From assembly GCA_012274445.1 (NCBI GenBank), contig JAAROD010000058.1, positions 1,116,001 to 1,180,000 of the forward strand: a DNA stretch of 64,000 nt, written 5' to 3'. The notes beneath the pieces are model-generated. The model was not told where the DNA came from. It made no database searches and saw only the letters and a program-made list of their open reading frames with translations. Shown here piece by piece: positions 53,644-64,000 of this stretch (positions within the stretch are counted from its first letter, which is position 1; each line of letters opens with the position of its first letter). This stretch comes from Sclerotiophoma versabilis. Its lineage: Eukaryota > Ascomycota > Dothideomycetes > Pleosporales > Didymellaceae. A program made the position numbers and the translations under genes.

Positions 53644-56255
53644 ACAGTGGCGATTCGGCATTGTAAAATAGGCGTTTGGCGAGCATTGCATTTTAGCAGA
53701 TTCCCCTGATGATCTGCATAGCACGGCGTAAGGAAGACATCTATGACGTGGGTCAGACACAGGCGTCTACGGATTATCTGGAGGCATAATGTCGTATCTC
53801 AAATCTTGAGATCGTTGAATCAAAAACTCATACAGACATGCATCCAGGCTTCCTATCGCTTCTCCCTTTTACTTCGAATCTGTGCAGGGGCCATAAGCCA
53901 GATCTGCCAAACTCCAGACGGGTGTCGCATGTTGCCAGCGGGTGTTTCAAGAGGAACACTGACAGGACGCAGAACTATCTTTTGACTGAAACGAACTATG
54001 CGGAGATACTATTTACGGGGGCGACCAAGCAACACAGGATGACAAAGCTATCCATTCAACCTTTGAAGCAAGCAGCTCGTGACAGGAAGAAGTAGCGTGA
54101 AGTCAATACAGCACGTGAAGCCGACCGGACGCTACGGCTCGGACAGCTGGCAGCCGTCAAACAAATGCTCTGGTACACCAGTGATCCGAATCTGACGTTC
54201 CACGGGAGCATTCGCAGCTAGAGCTGACGACGACCACATTTCACATGTTCGCCACGATCCTCGTGATCTCCCTGGTCTTCTAGAGCCTACCTTCTCAGCA
54301 ACACAACTTTTTCAATTGCCCCACCTCGAGTGACAGCACGTTGAAGCCTAACGTCGTCTTTAACACTGATTCAAGCGATCAGTCGCATCGGCGTTGAGAA
54401 ATGAAAACTGGTTCAACGCTGCAACAGCACACATGTTGCATCAGCTCTGCATAGCGCTAATGCAGGACCAGCAGACGCTTATCGATAGCTGCATTTTCTC
54501 TCCGTCCTCACTTTCCATTGGCCTATCTGCGCAAACATGCATGAAGGCCAGCCAATCAGACGTAAGACACATAAAATATGTGGTAAGAATTGTGGAATTC
54601 CACGCGACGAGAGTGATGTAGATGTGGGGAGACAATTCTCGAGCGCAAATCTGAAGTGTGTGTGGAGAGGCAGCAAGATCGCAACGGCGCATCTCGGGCA
54701 CCATGCGTGTGGACCTTGATGACGTTGGAGCGCTGCAGCTGTAGCCGGGAGGCCCATGGTGCAGAGGAGCCGGTCCGAGAGCTGGTGCTCGTCTTGTTGA
54801 CGGTGCTGTTGTACGCTCACCCTGCGAAAACACAAACGACGTTGAAGGCGACGCGGAGGTGCAAGGAGCGTCGAGAATAGAGTGGCCCCCCTGCAGCGAG
54901 CTCACCGAAAGGGCAGTTCTCGCAGCAACTCGCCTGCTCAAACACGCGGCTCCCGACACGTGGAAGCGTGCGACCGCAGTGCTGGAATTGAAGCGTCACC
55001 CTTGACGCGTTGTGTGCTGTTGCTTGCAGATTCTCGTTGCAGCGCTCTTTGTCATCACACAAGGAAACAAAGAAGCGGTTGGAGTCTCACAACACGGGCT
55101 GAGGAAAGACAATGCTCGATTGCGTGCGACAGCCTCCAGCTGTGCGCGGTAGAATCTCGTATTCTCACGCCCCATAGCGTGTCGTGAGCTCATTGTCGCC
55201 ATGCCACGCTGCTCGGCGCCGGTGCGCCTTCCCTTTCAGTACGGAAAGCTGCAAGGGCAGGAACAACGCAGCCTCGCCTTCAACTCACTGCCAACAAGAA
55301 AACGCTTCACAATGAAACTGTTGGCCGCGCACCAAGGTGCACAACAGGCACCCTTTATTTCTAGCTGACATTAAATCGCCGAGTCGATCGGACGCAAAGG
55401 AGATGAAGACGCCGCTGGGTTCACCAAGCGGATGCGGCCAGCGGCCAGCGGCCAGCATTGACATCCCGGTCGAGCAAAGCCAGTGAAAGGTGGATGACAT
55501 GCCTGTCGCTGCTGTGGGACGACGTGCAGCGGGTCGATAGCGCACCTAGGGGCGGCTCAGGTTGGCCGAGTGAGATTGTGTGCATGTCACACACAGAGTC
55601 CTGTTCAGAGTCAAGATGGCATTCATTCCAAGGTCAACACATCAATCTGGAGGATGTGCAAACGCAGGCCGCTTGTTGCTTTTGGCCTCAACCCCTGGCG
55701 GCTGTTCCTGGCGGGCGTACGGGTTCCTGAATGGTTGAAACGGCGGCGCGTGACGGCGTCGAATAGAGCAGCGCCACCGCGGGCCCGCTGAGGCATTCAA
55801 GCTTTCGACACGCCGATCAGTGACTAGCATCAATCATCCTCTTGCAGATGAGCGGCCGAAGCCTTGGGGCCCTGCGCCGTCTCTCACTGGCTGCAGGGCT
55901 CATTTACACCGGCAACCGCCAGCTCGATGCAGGCCACCCTTGGTGCGGCCAGGATTGGAAAAGTTTGTTGGCGAAAGCGCTCACTGCCGCTGCGTGAAAG
56001 CCTTCTAGGCCCTGTCCTAGCCATGGGGGCTCCGCTCTCCCCGTCCTCGTATATGAACTGAGGCCACCCCGTACCCTCATCTCGCCCGCAACGTCCCAAA
56101 CTCCCACCAGAGCTGTCGCAGTCTTTCCCTACGAGCATACGCTCCCCACGTTCTTTCGAACACCACACTCACTTTTGCGAACCCGCTTCAGCCCTGGTCG
56201 GCTCGTTCCCTGCGCTCTTCAAGAAGTCGCCTGTCCAACCCAGAACATCCACATC
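53644..56255. other. Gene-free stretch, about 2.6 kb
   Basis: Contains the cullin-3 3' UTR and the promoter of the GH128 gene. No domain-bearing ORF in any frame. The last 200 bp are C-rich with ctctcccc/ccc tracts, as expected for a highly expressed gene's leader. Confidence 0.5.
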
Positions 56256-57689
56256 ATGTCCTCCATGACCAAGATCAGCCTTTTGGCCCTCATCGGCGCC
56301 GCCGCCGCTCACCCCTCCTACGGCGGTCACGCCAAGTTCCATTCCAAGCCCGTCGCTGGCACTGGAAAGCCTTACCCCACTGGCGGCTGGTCTGGCAACT
56401 ACAACAGCACCCAGGTCCCTGCCGGCACTGCTTCCTACGAGCAGGGCAGGACCTCCACCATTGACATCACCACCACCTCCACCAGGACCATCTACTCTAC
56501 CATCTACGGAACCCCTGCTTCCCAGGCCGCCGAGTCTTCGCAGTATGCCGTTGTTGAGAACGTCTCTTCCAAGCCTGCGGGCAGCCAGTGCGGTCCTGCC
56601 ACCGTCACCGTCACTGCCACCGAGAAGGCTACCGTCACTGTTACCCCCGGTGCTTCCTCTGCCTACTCCGCTGGCGTTGTCTCCTCATCCGTTGCCCTCC
56701 CCTCCAAGGCTGGCGAGTACCCTGCTTCCAGCTACATTGTCGTCTCCTCCACTCCCGCTGCTGAGAAGCCTACTTCTTCCAAGCCTGCCGTTGCTACCTC
56801 CAAGCCTGTTGTAGCTTCCAGCTCAAAGGCAGAGTACGAGGCCTACACCCCCTCTGCTTCCCTCCCTGCTATCACCTCGGTTGCCCAGAAGGAGTACAGC
56901 GCCGCAGTCCCCTCTTCCACTGCTGCTTCTTCCTCCGCTGCCCCCAAGGCTTCCGGCAGCCCTACCTACAGCGGAAGCAAGCGTGGTCTTGCCTACAACG
57001 ACGGTGAGCTCTGCTCTTCCTTCGGTAAGAACTTCGGTTTCGCCTACAACTGGGCCCAGACCGAGAGCAAGGATGTTGGCGCTCCTTTCGTCCCCATGAT
57101 GCACAAGGCCTCTGACTCTACCGCTGAGGAGTGGTTGGCCAACGTTGACAAGGCTGTCCAGGGTGGCTCCAAGGCCGTCATGGGTTTCAATGAGCCCGAC
57201 ATCGCTGCTCAGGCCAACATGAGCCCTGAGGCCGCCTGTTCCGCCTGGAAGGAGTACATGAACCCCATCGCCTCCTCTCACCCTGATGTTACCATCCTGG
57301 GACCATCGGTGAGTAACTCAGGAAGTGTAGGCCAGGGACTCGATTGGCTCTCCAGCTTCCATGACGGATGCCCTGACGCCATCGTGCACGCGACCAACAT
57401 TCACTTCTACGATATCTACGACGAGGCCACCATCGACCGCTTCAAGGCCCAGGTCGAGAAGGCCGCCGCCAACTACGGCAAGCCCGTCTGGATCACTGAG
57501 TTCGGTCTCAACCCTGGCTCCGCTTCCGAGGAGCAGGCTGCTTCCTTCCTCAAGCAGGCTATGGATTACTGCGACTCCTCTGACAAGGTTCAGGGTTACT
57601 CGTGGTTCATGGTCGGCACTGGTGAGAACCAACTCAACACTGCCAACGGTCTTTCTGCCGTTGGTCAGGTCTACGCTGGTTCCTCGTAA
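56256..57689 (+). CDS. Secreted cell-wall protein with GH128 glucanase domain (Asl1-like)
   Basis: A single-exon 477-aa protein from the ATG at 56256; the upstream in-frame codon is not ATG. A signal peptide (MTKISLLALIGAAAAHP) is followed by a Gly/Ser/Thr-rich region and a long Ser/Ala/Pro/Val linker (about 90-235), rich in sites for O-mannosylation. The catalytic domain (about 240-477) begins KRGLAYNDGELCSSFGKNFGFAYNW and carries GFNEPD (acid/base E313) and WITEFG (nucleophile E415), the GH128 beta-1,3-glucanase pair. Similar to S. pombe Asl1 ('alkali-sensitive linkage'). Codon use is strongly biased toward C/G-ending codons, suggesting high expression. Likely a wall-remodelling enzyme. Confidence 0.92.
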   Translation: MSSMTKISLLALIGAAAAHPSYGGHAKFHSKPVAGTGKPYPTGGWSGNYNSTQVPAGTASYEQGRTSTIDITTTSTRTIYSTIYGTPASQAAESSQYAVVENVSSKPAGSQCGPATVTVTATEKATVTVTPGASSAYSAGVVSSSVALPSKAGEYPASSYIVVSSTPAAEKPTSSKPAVATSKPVVASSSKAEYEAYTPSASLPAITSVAQKEYSAAVPSSTAASSSAAPKASGSPTYSGSKRGLAYNDGELCSSFGKNFGFAYNWAQTESKDVGAPFVPMMHKASDSTAEEWLANVDKAVQGGSKAVMGFNEPDIAAQANMSPEAACSAWKEYMNPIASSHPDVTILGPSVSNSGSVGQGLDWLSSFHDGCPDAIVHATNIHFYDIYDEATIDRFKAQVEKAAANYGKPVWITEFGLNPGSASEEQAASFLKQAMDYCDSSDKVQGYSWFMVGTGENQLNTANGLSAVGQVYAGSS

Positions 57690-58954
57690 GCGAGAGCAGT
57701 GTGAAGTTGAGCAGGGCGTTTCACGATATCGGTTTTGTATATGGATGATATACCCACGCACTATTGGGTTGTGTTTATTTTTATTTTTAATTTCTCATGT
57801 TTAACTACTATATCTGACCGGGGGGGGGGGGGGACAGAAGGGGGTTTGGTGTAGCGAATCTGGATCAAAGAAATTGAACTCATACAAACAAACAAGTTTC
57901 TACTACGTGCCCCTATTGTTCACCTTGCATCTGCTGTTTCTGGACTGTGGCGTGTGATGGTGAGATTGCACAGGGCTGGTTCGACAGCTGAAAGCTCGTG
58001 TTCATTACAACACCGACTAGCTGCGGCTCCTCATCAAACGTACCATGCGAGAAAGCCTGGGCAAACCACTAGCGCTGAAGCGTTACTGGGTTGGCTAAGA
58101 CTATTTCAAAGACCTCTCCGAAATTCTACTACGGTATCCAGCACGAGCAGAGTGCGGGTAGGTAGGTCCCTTAGTGTCTGTGGAGTAAAGCCTCTCACTT
58201 GTTTAGTTTTTGACAGCAATAGGGGTGCGGAGAGCCATACTAAATCTCTTCTACTTGGTGCAGGATAGTGAATTTGTGTTTCTGCGTTCCTGGTCGAACC
58301 CCCCTTTTTGGCTCTGGCCCGCATACACTCCTCATGCCGGATACCGTAGTACCTTGTATTGCTATCTTAACAAGTCAAGTTATTGTCAGTGTCGCTTTCG
58401 CGGCTCGACCATGTCTGTGGGATAGGGGGTGATGCTCGTCTCAGTCTGGATAGTTTGTATACTACTTTGCTGTGTCGAAGCTACCATTCGTGTCGCTTCA
58501 CAGCAGTTGATAACGCTGACAGCTCAGCTCCACAGTCGGCTCCAGCCATTGCGCACAATCTGTTGAAAGTACAATCTGTCGTCCTGCATGGGGCGGATTT
58601 GAAGTGGGGGACTGCTCTTGTAGAGGCCTCGATGCAGGCTCTTGTCGCTTCGCAAACGTTCGCTCGAACAGCAGCGTATGTAATGGCAATGTTTCTGTGA
58701 TCGGCTACTGAGCGACTGCATACGCTGCGAAAGGGATAGTGAAAAGGATTTTTCGATATATCTGGGATTAGTAGTTCTTCTACATCTTCTGGGGCAATCA
58801 TGGATGCCCAAGCACAGCCCACGTAAGTAGGGTTGAGGACATTTGTCGTTCAGAACAGCAGCACGTTTGTAAAAAAGTGCAATTGTAATCACTTGACGTA
58901 TCATGATACAGGTTCAGATCAAGCTTGGAACGTCTTCAAACATCTATCCGTCTA
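57690..58954. other. Gene-free stretch with poly-G tract
   Basis: 1,265 bp without a recognisable gene between the convergent GH128 and lamA genes. It starts with the GH128 3' UTR and contains a run of 14 G at 57820-57833. Confidence 0.55.
57820..57833 (+). repeat. Poly-G homopolymer (14 nt)
   Basis: Fourteen consecutive G bases about 130 bp after the GH128 stop. Such a long G run is rare in fungal DNA and may be a G-quadruplex former or a consensus artefact. Confidence 0.8.
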
Positions 58955-61900
58955 TCATCCCTTATTGAGGAGTGCAAGGTGCCCGCCAGCTGTCACTGTG
59001 TCACCCGGCTTGACAAGCAGCTTCTCGACACGTAACTTGGCACTAGCCGCTACAGCCGCATCTGGGGTCTTCACTGCAATCTCCAGCTTCATGGCCTCAA
59101 GAATAACAATCTGCGCGTTGTTAGCTGGTCCCTCTCGACTCACTCTTGATTGAAACTTACAACACTTCCTTCTTCGACTGTGTCGCCTTCTTTCACTTCT
59201 ATCTTCCAGACATTTGCGTCCACAGGAGCTTCGACAGAGACGATGTCGGGGTCATCCAGAAGTTTGTCGACCGTAGACTTGTCGACTTGGTTCTTGGCCT
59301 TCTCCTTCTGCCAACGCTCAAATGACTCATTTTCAGCTCTTGTCATCTCTTCCTGAGCTTTGGCTTGCTTCGCGCGAATTTTTCTGACTTCCCCAGCGGT
59401 ATCGTGTAGCAGCTTGTTATGATCTGCCATGTCAAACTCTACATCTTCGTATTTGAATGTGAATTTGCCGGCCCTGAACTTGCCTAGCAGATCATCGAGT
59501 TCCTGCTCGCTGACCTGGTAAAAAGTAAGAATGTCAAAGTCTCTGAATATCCAAGGTTTGCCAAAGCCTGGCTTCTGCGCGTAGTAGTCAAAGCAGGGCA
59601 CGGTTCGCCCAGTCATTTGATACCCTCCTGGCGAATCAACGGGATAGATTGACATGCAACTCCCTGCCCAGCCGACCGTTCCTTCTGGCGTGAACACGCG
59701 CGAAGGGTTCATCTTCGGTGCATTCATGCGTTGTCGAGGGTCAACTGGCAGCGATACGGTGTTGCCGCAGAAGAAGCCCACAACAACCGCCATGAACTGC
59801 CCAGTCAAGTAGATATCTTTCAGCTGCTGAGGAGTAAAAGCATTGTTTTTGGCAACGAAGGATAGATTGTCCGGAAGATACGGAGCGTGAGGACGCTGAT
59901 TGGTCATATAACGCTGTGTGGCCTCGTCCTGGAGCTTCGACTCAAAGCTAATGGGGAGCTTGAAAATTCGTGTTGGAACTTTAGTCGATCGCAGGTCGCC
60001 GAACCCTTCTTCAATCTTCTGCAGATGCGACACGAGCTCGCTCCGAGGTAGCTTGGCACCATTGTAGTAGATTAGAAGCGTTGTGCAACAACCGACTGTG
60101 TTAAAGAGGTTGCTCTTGATACTTATAGGTGTGTCTGTAGAGTTCAAAGCGTTCTCCAGAGCAGTGACACGACATCGATGGTTAAGGTCAAATGATTCGT
60201 TGCCATACTCAACGAGAAGATGGTCATCACCGCCCTATGCGTTTGTTAGTCTGCATTCGGAGTTTTTCTTGAGAGAGTTCGAGTTACCTGGCGATACCGC
60301 ACTTGAGGAGTGTCGGCCGTTGCTGCTTTCTCCCAGATGATTGCCTTTCCAATCTCGCCTTGATGGAAGTCGACATGTCCGGCTTGCAGGTTATCAATCT
60401 TATTGAAGTTGCTCTTGTCCTTCACAGCTTGCTCGATCGAGTCCAGAAAATTATCGTTGCGCTTCCTCTTTCTCAGGGCATCTTCCAGACCGATTCGGAT
60501 ATACTTCAGTGTGTTTCCAGCCTTGAGTTGTCCAAGCTTCCACCAATCTGCCCTGACGACGGTTGTGCTGCTTACGAAACCACCAAAATTGGGACAGTCG
60601 ACAGGGAAAATACATGGATCATCACCTGTCCAATTCAATGTGCCCAGAGGATACCCATATTCGACCAAATTGCTGGGATGCGCACCACCTTCACCACCAT
60701 CCTTTCGTGCCCATTTGGGAACAGGCCCGACCAGTCGTATTCCGCTACGAGAAGCGTTGTGAGACACCTTCCATTTTGTGTTGTAGATGATTTTGATATC
60801 TTCTGGCGCGAAGTACCCTTCGTCGTGTGGACCCACCATCGCTGAGATCTCCCAATCAGTTTTGTAGCTCAAGCGCAGACGTTCTGGTAGTGTCACGGTC
60901 TCAACATCCGTAGGCAACTCCGCTCTGATCTGGAGTAGATCTCCTGGCGCCAACTGTCGGCCTTGATAGCCACCGATTGCTACCAAAGGAGAGGTCGACT
61001 TTGAGTCAAAGTAATCAGCCACTGCCGGCAAGCCACCATAGATGGCGAGGTACGAGCGACATCCCCCTCCGGTAGTCTTGCCTATTCTAAGTCTTTGCCC
61101 GGCTTCAATCTTGACGTTGGTCCACATCGGAAATTCCTCCCCGTCCAGCGTCGCTTCCATAGGTGCACCACAAAGGGCGACAATAGCAGGTCCAACAAAT
61201 CGAAGATCAGGACCGCTCAGCGTGATCTCCAGGCCTTCAGTATTGCGGGCATTACCGACTAACATGTTTGCGATTTGAAATGACATTGGATCCATGGGTC
61301 CAGAATGCGGTATGCCCTTGCCAACTGTCGGCCTCCCTGGAAGATCCTGGATGAGGGTGTAGGCTCCAGATGATATTACATCTATCGCATGCGGTGTATA
61401 CTTGAAGTCTTTCAGAAAACTTGTCATTGTGTCTCCAGAAGCGAATCTGGGATCATCCAGTATCTGTACCAAGAACTCCAGGTTGGTTGGCGGCCCTGAT
61501 ATCGACGAACCAGTCAAGAGCTCCTTCATGCGCGAGATTGTCTCGCGCCGGGACTGTGAGTGAGCCATTGCCTTCGCTATCAAAGGATCTACACACAATC
61601 AGCATTGGTTAAGCCTACAAGCTTGATTCGCATACCATAATTGGGTGTAATGCGCGACCCAGTGAAGACCCATGTATCGACACGGCTGCCGGGTACGTCT
61701 TTCCACTCCACTTTTTGGAGTAGACCCGGTGAGGGCGCGTAGTCTCGCAAGGGATTTTCGGCATAGACCCGAGCCTCGATTGCTGTACCGGAGGGCTTTG
61801 AAGGCTGCATCTGCTTCAGAGCTGACGCCTCTATGCCTCCTTTACCAGCAAGCTGCGCGTCTGCTTGTTTCAGCATCAACTCAACCAGATCGGCGTTGTA

Positions 61901-62836
61901 GCAGAGTTCAGTAATGCCGTGCTCGACCTGGAGACGTGTGTTCATCTCTAAAAAGAAGAAGTCGCCGGTTTTGTCGTCTACGAGGTATTCAACCGTTCCA
62001 GCTGACCCGTAATTGATAGACTCTGACAGTCGAACAGCAGCATCTCCCAGCTTCTGTCGTAGCTCGGGGTTTCTTTCGACGAATGGGCTTGGACACTCCT
62101 CGATAACCTTCTGGTGCCGTCTCTGGATTGAGCACTCCCGCTCACCGAAGTGAACAGCTTGACCAAGGCCGTTGCCAAAGACTTGTACTTCGATGTGGTG
62201 GCTAGCTGGAAAGTATTTCTCAATGAAAACGCCTGGGTTCTTGAAAAGCGTCTGTCCGCGAGACTGCACCATCTTGAAGCCCTCACGTACTTCCTCAGCG
62301 GTGTTGCAAGTGATCAAGCCCATGCCTCCGCCGCCGCCCGTTGCCTTCAGCATGACAGGAAACCCTATCTGTTCGGCTTCTCGCGCAGCATCTTCCTCAT
62401 CTTTGACAAGACCTTTAGTACCGGGCACGATAGGTACATGGGCTTTGGCTGCTAACTCCCGTGCTGTGTGCTTGACGCCGAATGCTTCAATTGCCTCGTC
62501 TGAAGGTCCAACCCAGACAAGACCGGCCTCACCCACTTGTCGTGCGAAGGGTGCATTTTCGGAGAGGAAGCCGTAACCAGGGATAATGGCATCCGCACCT
62601 TTCTCTTTCGCAATCTTCAGGATAGCGTCCTCATCTGTGTAGGCAGTCGCATTGCTGCCAGGTAGGAGCACAGCCTCGTCGGCATCTCGGACATGGCTCG
62701 ATGCTGCGTCTGCTTCTGAGTAGATGGCGACAGTCTTCACACCCAACTTCTTTGCAGTCCTACAAATCCGAACTGCAATTTCTCCTCGGTTGGCAATCAA
62801 TAAAGTCTGCAGCTTCTCCATTGTCACCGTATGCAT
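58955..62836 (-). CDS. lamA: LamA-type biotin-dependent lactam carboxylase/amidohydrolase fusion (BC-PxpC-PxpB-BCCP)
   Basis: Four exons (62836-61636, 61588-60288, 60234-59161, 59110-58955), introns 47, 53 and 50 bp, close to 1,244 codons (1,243 aa). An alternative start is the Met at 62821. Domain order: biotin carboxylase (about 1-450; LLIANRGEIAVRICRTAKK, ATP loop KATGGGGGMGL, FLEMNTRLQVEHGITE); a PxpC/KipA-like (AHS2) domain (about 470-780; YTLIQDLPGRPTVGKGIPH, SGPMDPMSF); a PxpB/KipI-like (AHS1) domain (about 835-1050; GDDHLLVEYGNESFDLNHR, PSRVFTPEGTVGWAG, PVDSPGGYQMTGRT); and a C-terminal biotin carrier with EAMKLEI, biotinyl-lysine K1200. This is the urea-carboxylase half of urea amidolyase without the amidase. 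Its neighbour is LamB/YcsF. A. nidulans lamA/lamB, divergently transcribed, are needed for 2-pyrrolidinone use; that role is inferred here. Confidence 0.93.
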
Positions 62837-63210
62837 GGTTGCGACTGCCTTCACGCTGTATATTTGACATCCATTGACCCCGCGCCCGCTTCCGCCTGTT
62901 CCCCTATCTCATGAGTCTCCCGCGCCGGCAGTGACATGGCCGCGGACCATATTACAGTTGGTTTCCTGGACCATTTTCCCCGCCATTCGTGGTAGCTTGA
63001 AGCGACGCTGTGTTGTGGTTGGTGACGGGTGAACGCTTCGACGTCATCCATGCGCGTTTGGGAAGAGGGGTTCTGTGATAACAACCGTGGAACAGACGCT
63101 GGACCCACGACACTACGGTCATAATACGGCACCACACAGTGGATCTGCACATTTGGCGGATAGAACATCGTAACCGGTGATGAGATGAACTCTCAAACCA
63201 GACATTCACG
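62837..63210. promoter_or_regulatory. Divergent lamA/lamB promoter with GATA sites
   Basis: 374 bp between the two ATGs. Two HGATAR motifs, the AreA/nitrogen-regulator consensus, are present: TGATAA at 63076-63081 and AGATAG on the minus strand at 62904-62909. Nitrogen-metabolite control is a reasonable inference. I did not find an unambiguous AmdR site. Confidence 0.5.
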
Positions 63211-64000
63211 ATGCCGGCCAGTAAACATCCTGTGAAGATCAACGTCGACCTGGGCGAAGGATATGGCAACTTCAAGTGCGGCCCAGACGAAGAGCTGATC
63301 CCATTGATCGATCATGCCAATGTGGCATGCGGCTTCCACGCTGGGTGGGTTCAGTATCATGGCAGAAGAGTGTTCCTCTAGCTGACGACATCAGCGATCC
63401 TCTGATCATGCAACAGACTGTGCGTGAATGCAAGAAGCACAACATCGCGGTGGGAGCACATCCCGGTTTGCCAGACATCCAAGGATTCGGCAGAAGAGAG
63501 ATCAAGATGTCCCCTGAAGAGCTCACAGCAATGACAAGATATCAAGTAGGCGCGCTCAAGGCTTTCCTGGATGCCGAGGGCATACCATTGCATCATGTCA
63601 AGCCACACGGAGTACTCTATGGCATGATGTATAGAGATAAGGAAGTGTGCAGGGCAGTATACGAAGGCGTCCCAAAAGGAACAACAGTATTTGGCCTAGC
63701 GGGTACCTTTCACGAGGAGGTTGCTAAAGAGCTCGACCTGCCCTTCGTGGCTGAGTTATACGGCGATGTCAAGTATAGCAAGGACGGAAAATTGGTCATT
63801 GACAGAAAGAAGAAGTAAGTGTCCAACTGGTACACATCTGTCCTCATGGTTTACCAAATTACAGGCCCTGGAAACCCGAGGAAGCTCAAGCACATATCAA
63901 GAGCCAAGTCGAGAATGGATCCGTGACCGCCGTCACAGGCGAACAGGTGCAATTACCGATCGGCGACCACCAGGTGTCGCTCTGCTGTCACTCAGATTCT
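63211..64000 (+). CDS. lamB: LamB/YcsF family protein (5-oxoprolinase subunit A-like), partial
   Basis: Exons 63211-63344, 63395-63814 and 63865 onward; introns 50 and 50 bp; the third exon runs off the window, so the 3' end is missing. It opens MPASKHPVKINVDLGEGYG, the N-terminal signature of LamB/YcsF, with a conserved Asp (INVDLGE) and NVACGFHAGDP restored by the first splice. VGAHPGLPDIQGFGRR and HHVKPHGVLYG are further family motifs, and the Asp/His residues in them match the PxpA active-site region. PxpA with PxpB/C hydrolyses 5-oxoproline in bacteria; here the partner domains are in lamA, 374 bp away. The expected function is ring opening of a lactam with ATP, in the cytosol. Confidence 0.93.

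Noticed and set aside
58955..62836. Reading the lamA gene as urea amidolyase (DUR1,2)
   Set aside because: The amidase (allophanate hydrolase) half is absent, the protein starts directly at the biotin carboxylase, and its neighbour is LamB/YcsF.

Overview
This is a stretch of a filamentous ascomycete genome (Pezizomycotina; the gene complement and style suggest Dothideomycetes/Pleosporales, but that is inference). The reasons are spliceosomal introns of about 46-60 bp with GT..AG ends, fungal-only families (Dal5-type permease, Whi3, DIT1-type isocyanide synthase, LamA/LamB, PTH11-type receptor remnant, GH128 wall protein), and long gene-free spacers. All splice sites were placed by eye, using reading-frame closure and family motifs. 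No rRNA, tRNA, complete transposon or CRISPR array was recognised.

Layout. 0-19.6 kb is mostly core genes: a small twin zinc-finger protein, a Dal5-type transporter, a CCDC97-like protein, a membrane-anchored spermidine-synthase-like methyltransferase, a 254-aa unknown, a small acidic protein, APC/C subunit Cdc27, a TMEM208/Snd2-like ER protein, mitoribosomal mS45 and a Whi3-like RNA-binding protein. 19.6-27.3 kb is a gene-poor block with GC-rich tandem repeats and a decayed F-box gene.

27.3-39.5 kb is the most interesting block. It contains a 36-residue copper metallothionein, a Ctr copper transporter, a secreted DJ-1/PfpI protein with the catalytic residues of isonitrile hydratases, a DIT1/PvcA-type isocyanide synthase with an unusual repeat tail, a divergently transcribed DIT2-like cytochrome P450, and a DHA1 MFS exporter resembling Dtr1. 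The synthase, P450 and exporter match the logic of yeast DIT1-DIT2-DTR1. Fungal isocyanides are known copper ligands, so copper genes and a possible isocyanide-hydrating enzyme next door suggest a copper-linked isocyanide or N-formyl metabolite locus.

39.5-50 kb holds a secreted GH5 mannanase, a DsbA/FrnE-type oxidoreductase, an NAD(P)-binding SDR protein and a broken PTH11-like receptor gene. 49.9-53.6 kb has a divergent pair, the DNL zinc-finger mitochondrial chaperone cofactor and cullin-3. 56.3-57.7 kb encodes a wall-associated GH128 glucanase (Asl1-like). 59.0 kb to the right edge is the divergent lamA-lamB pair: a biotin carboxylase/PxpC/PxpB/biotin-carrier fusion and the LamB/YcsF (PxpA-like) protein, which is cut by the window end. 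This pair is expected to act in lactam (2-pyrrolidinone or 5-oxoproline type) utilisation under nitrogen control.
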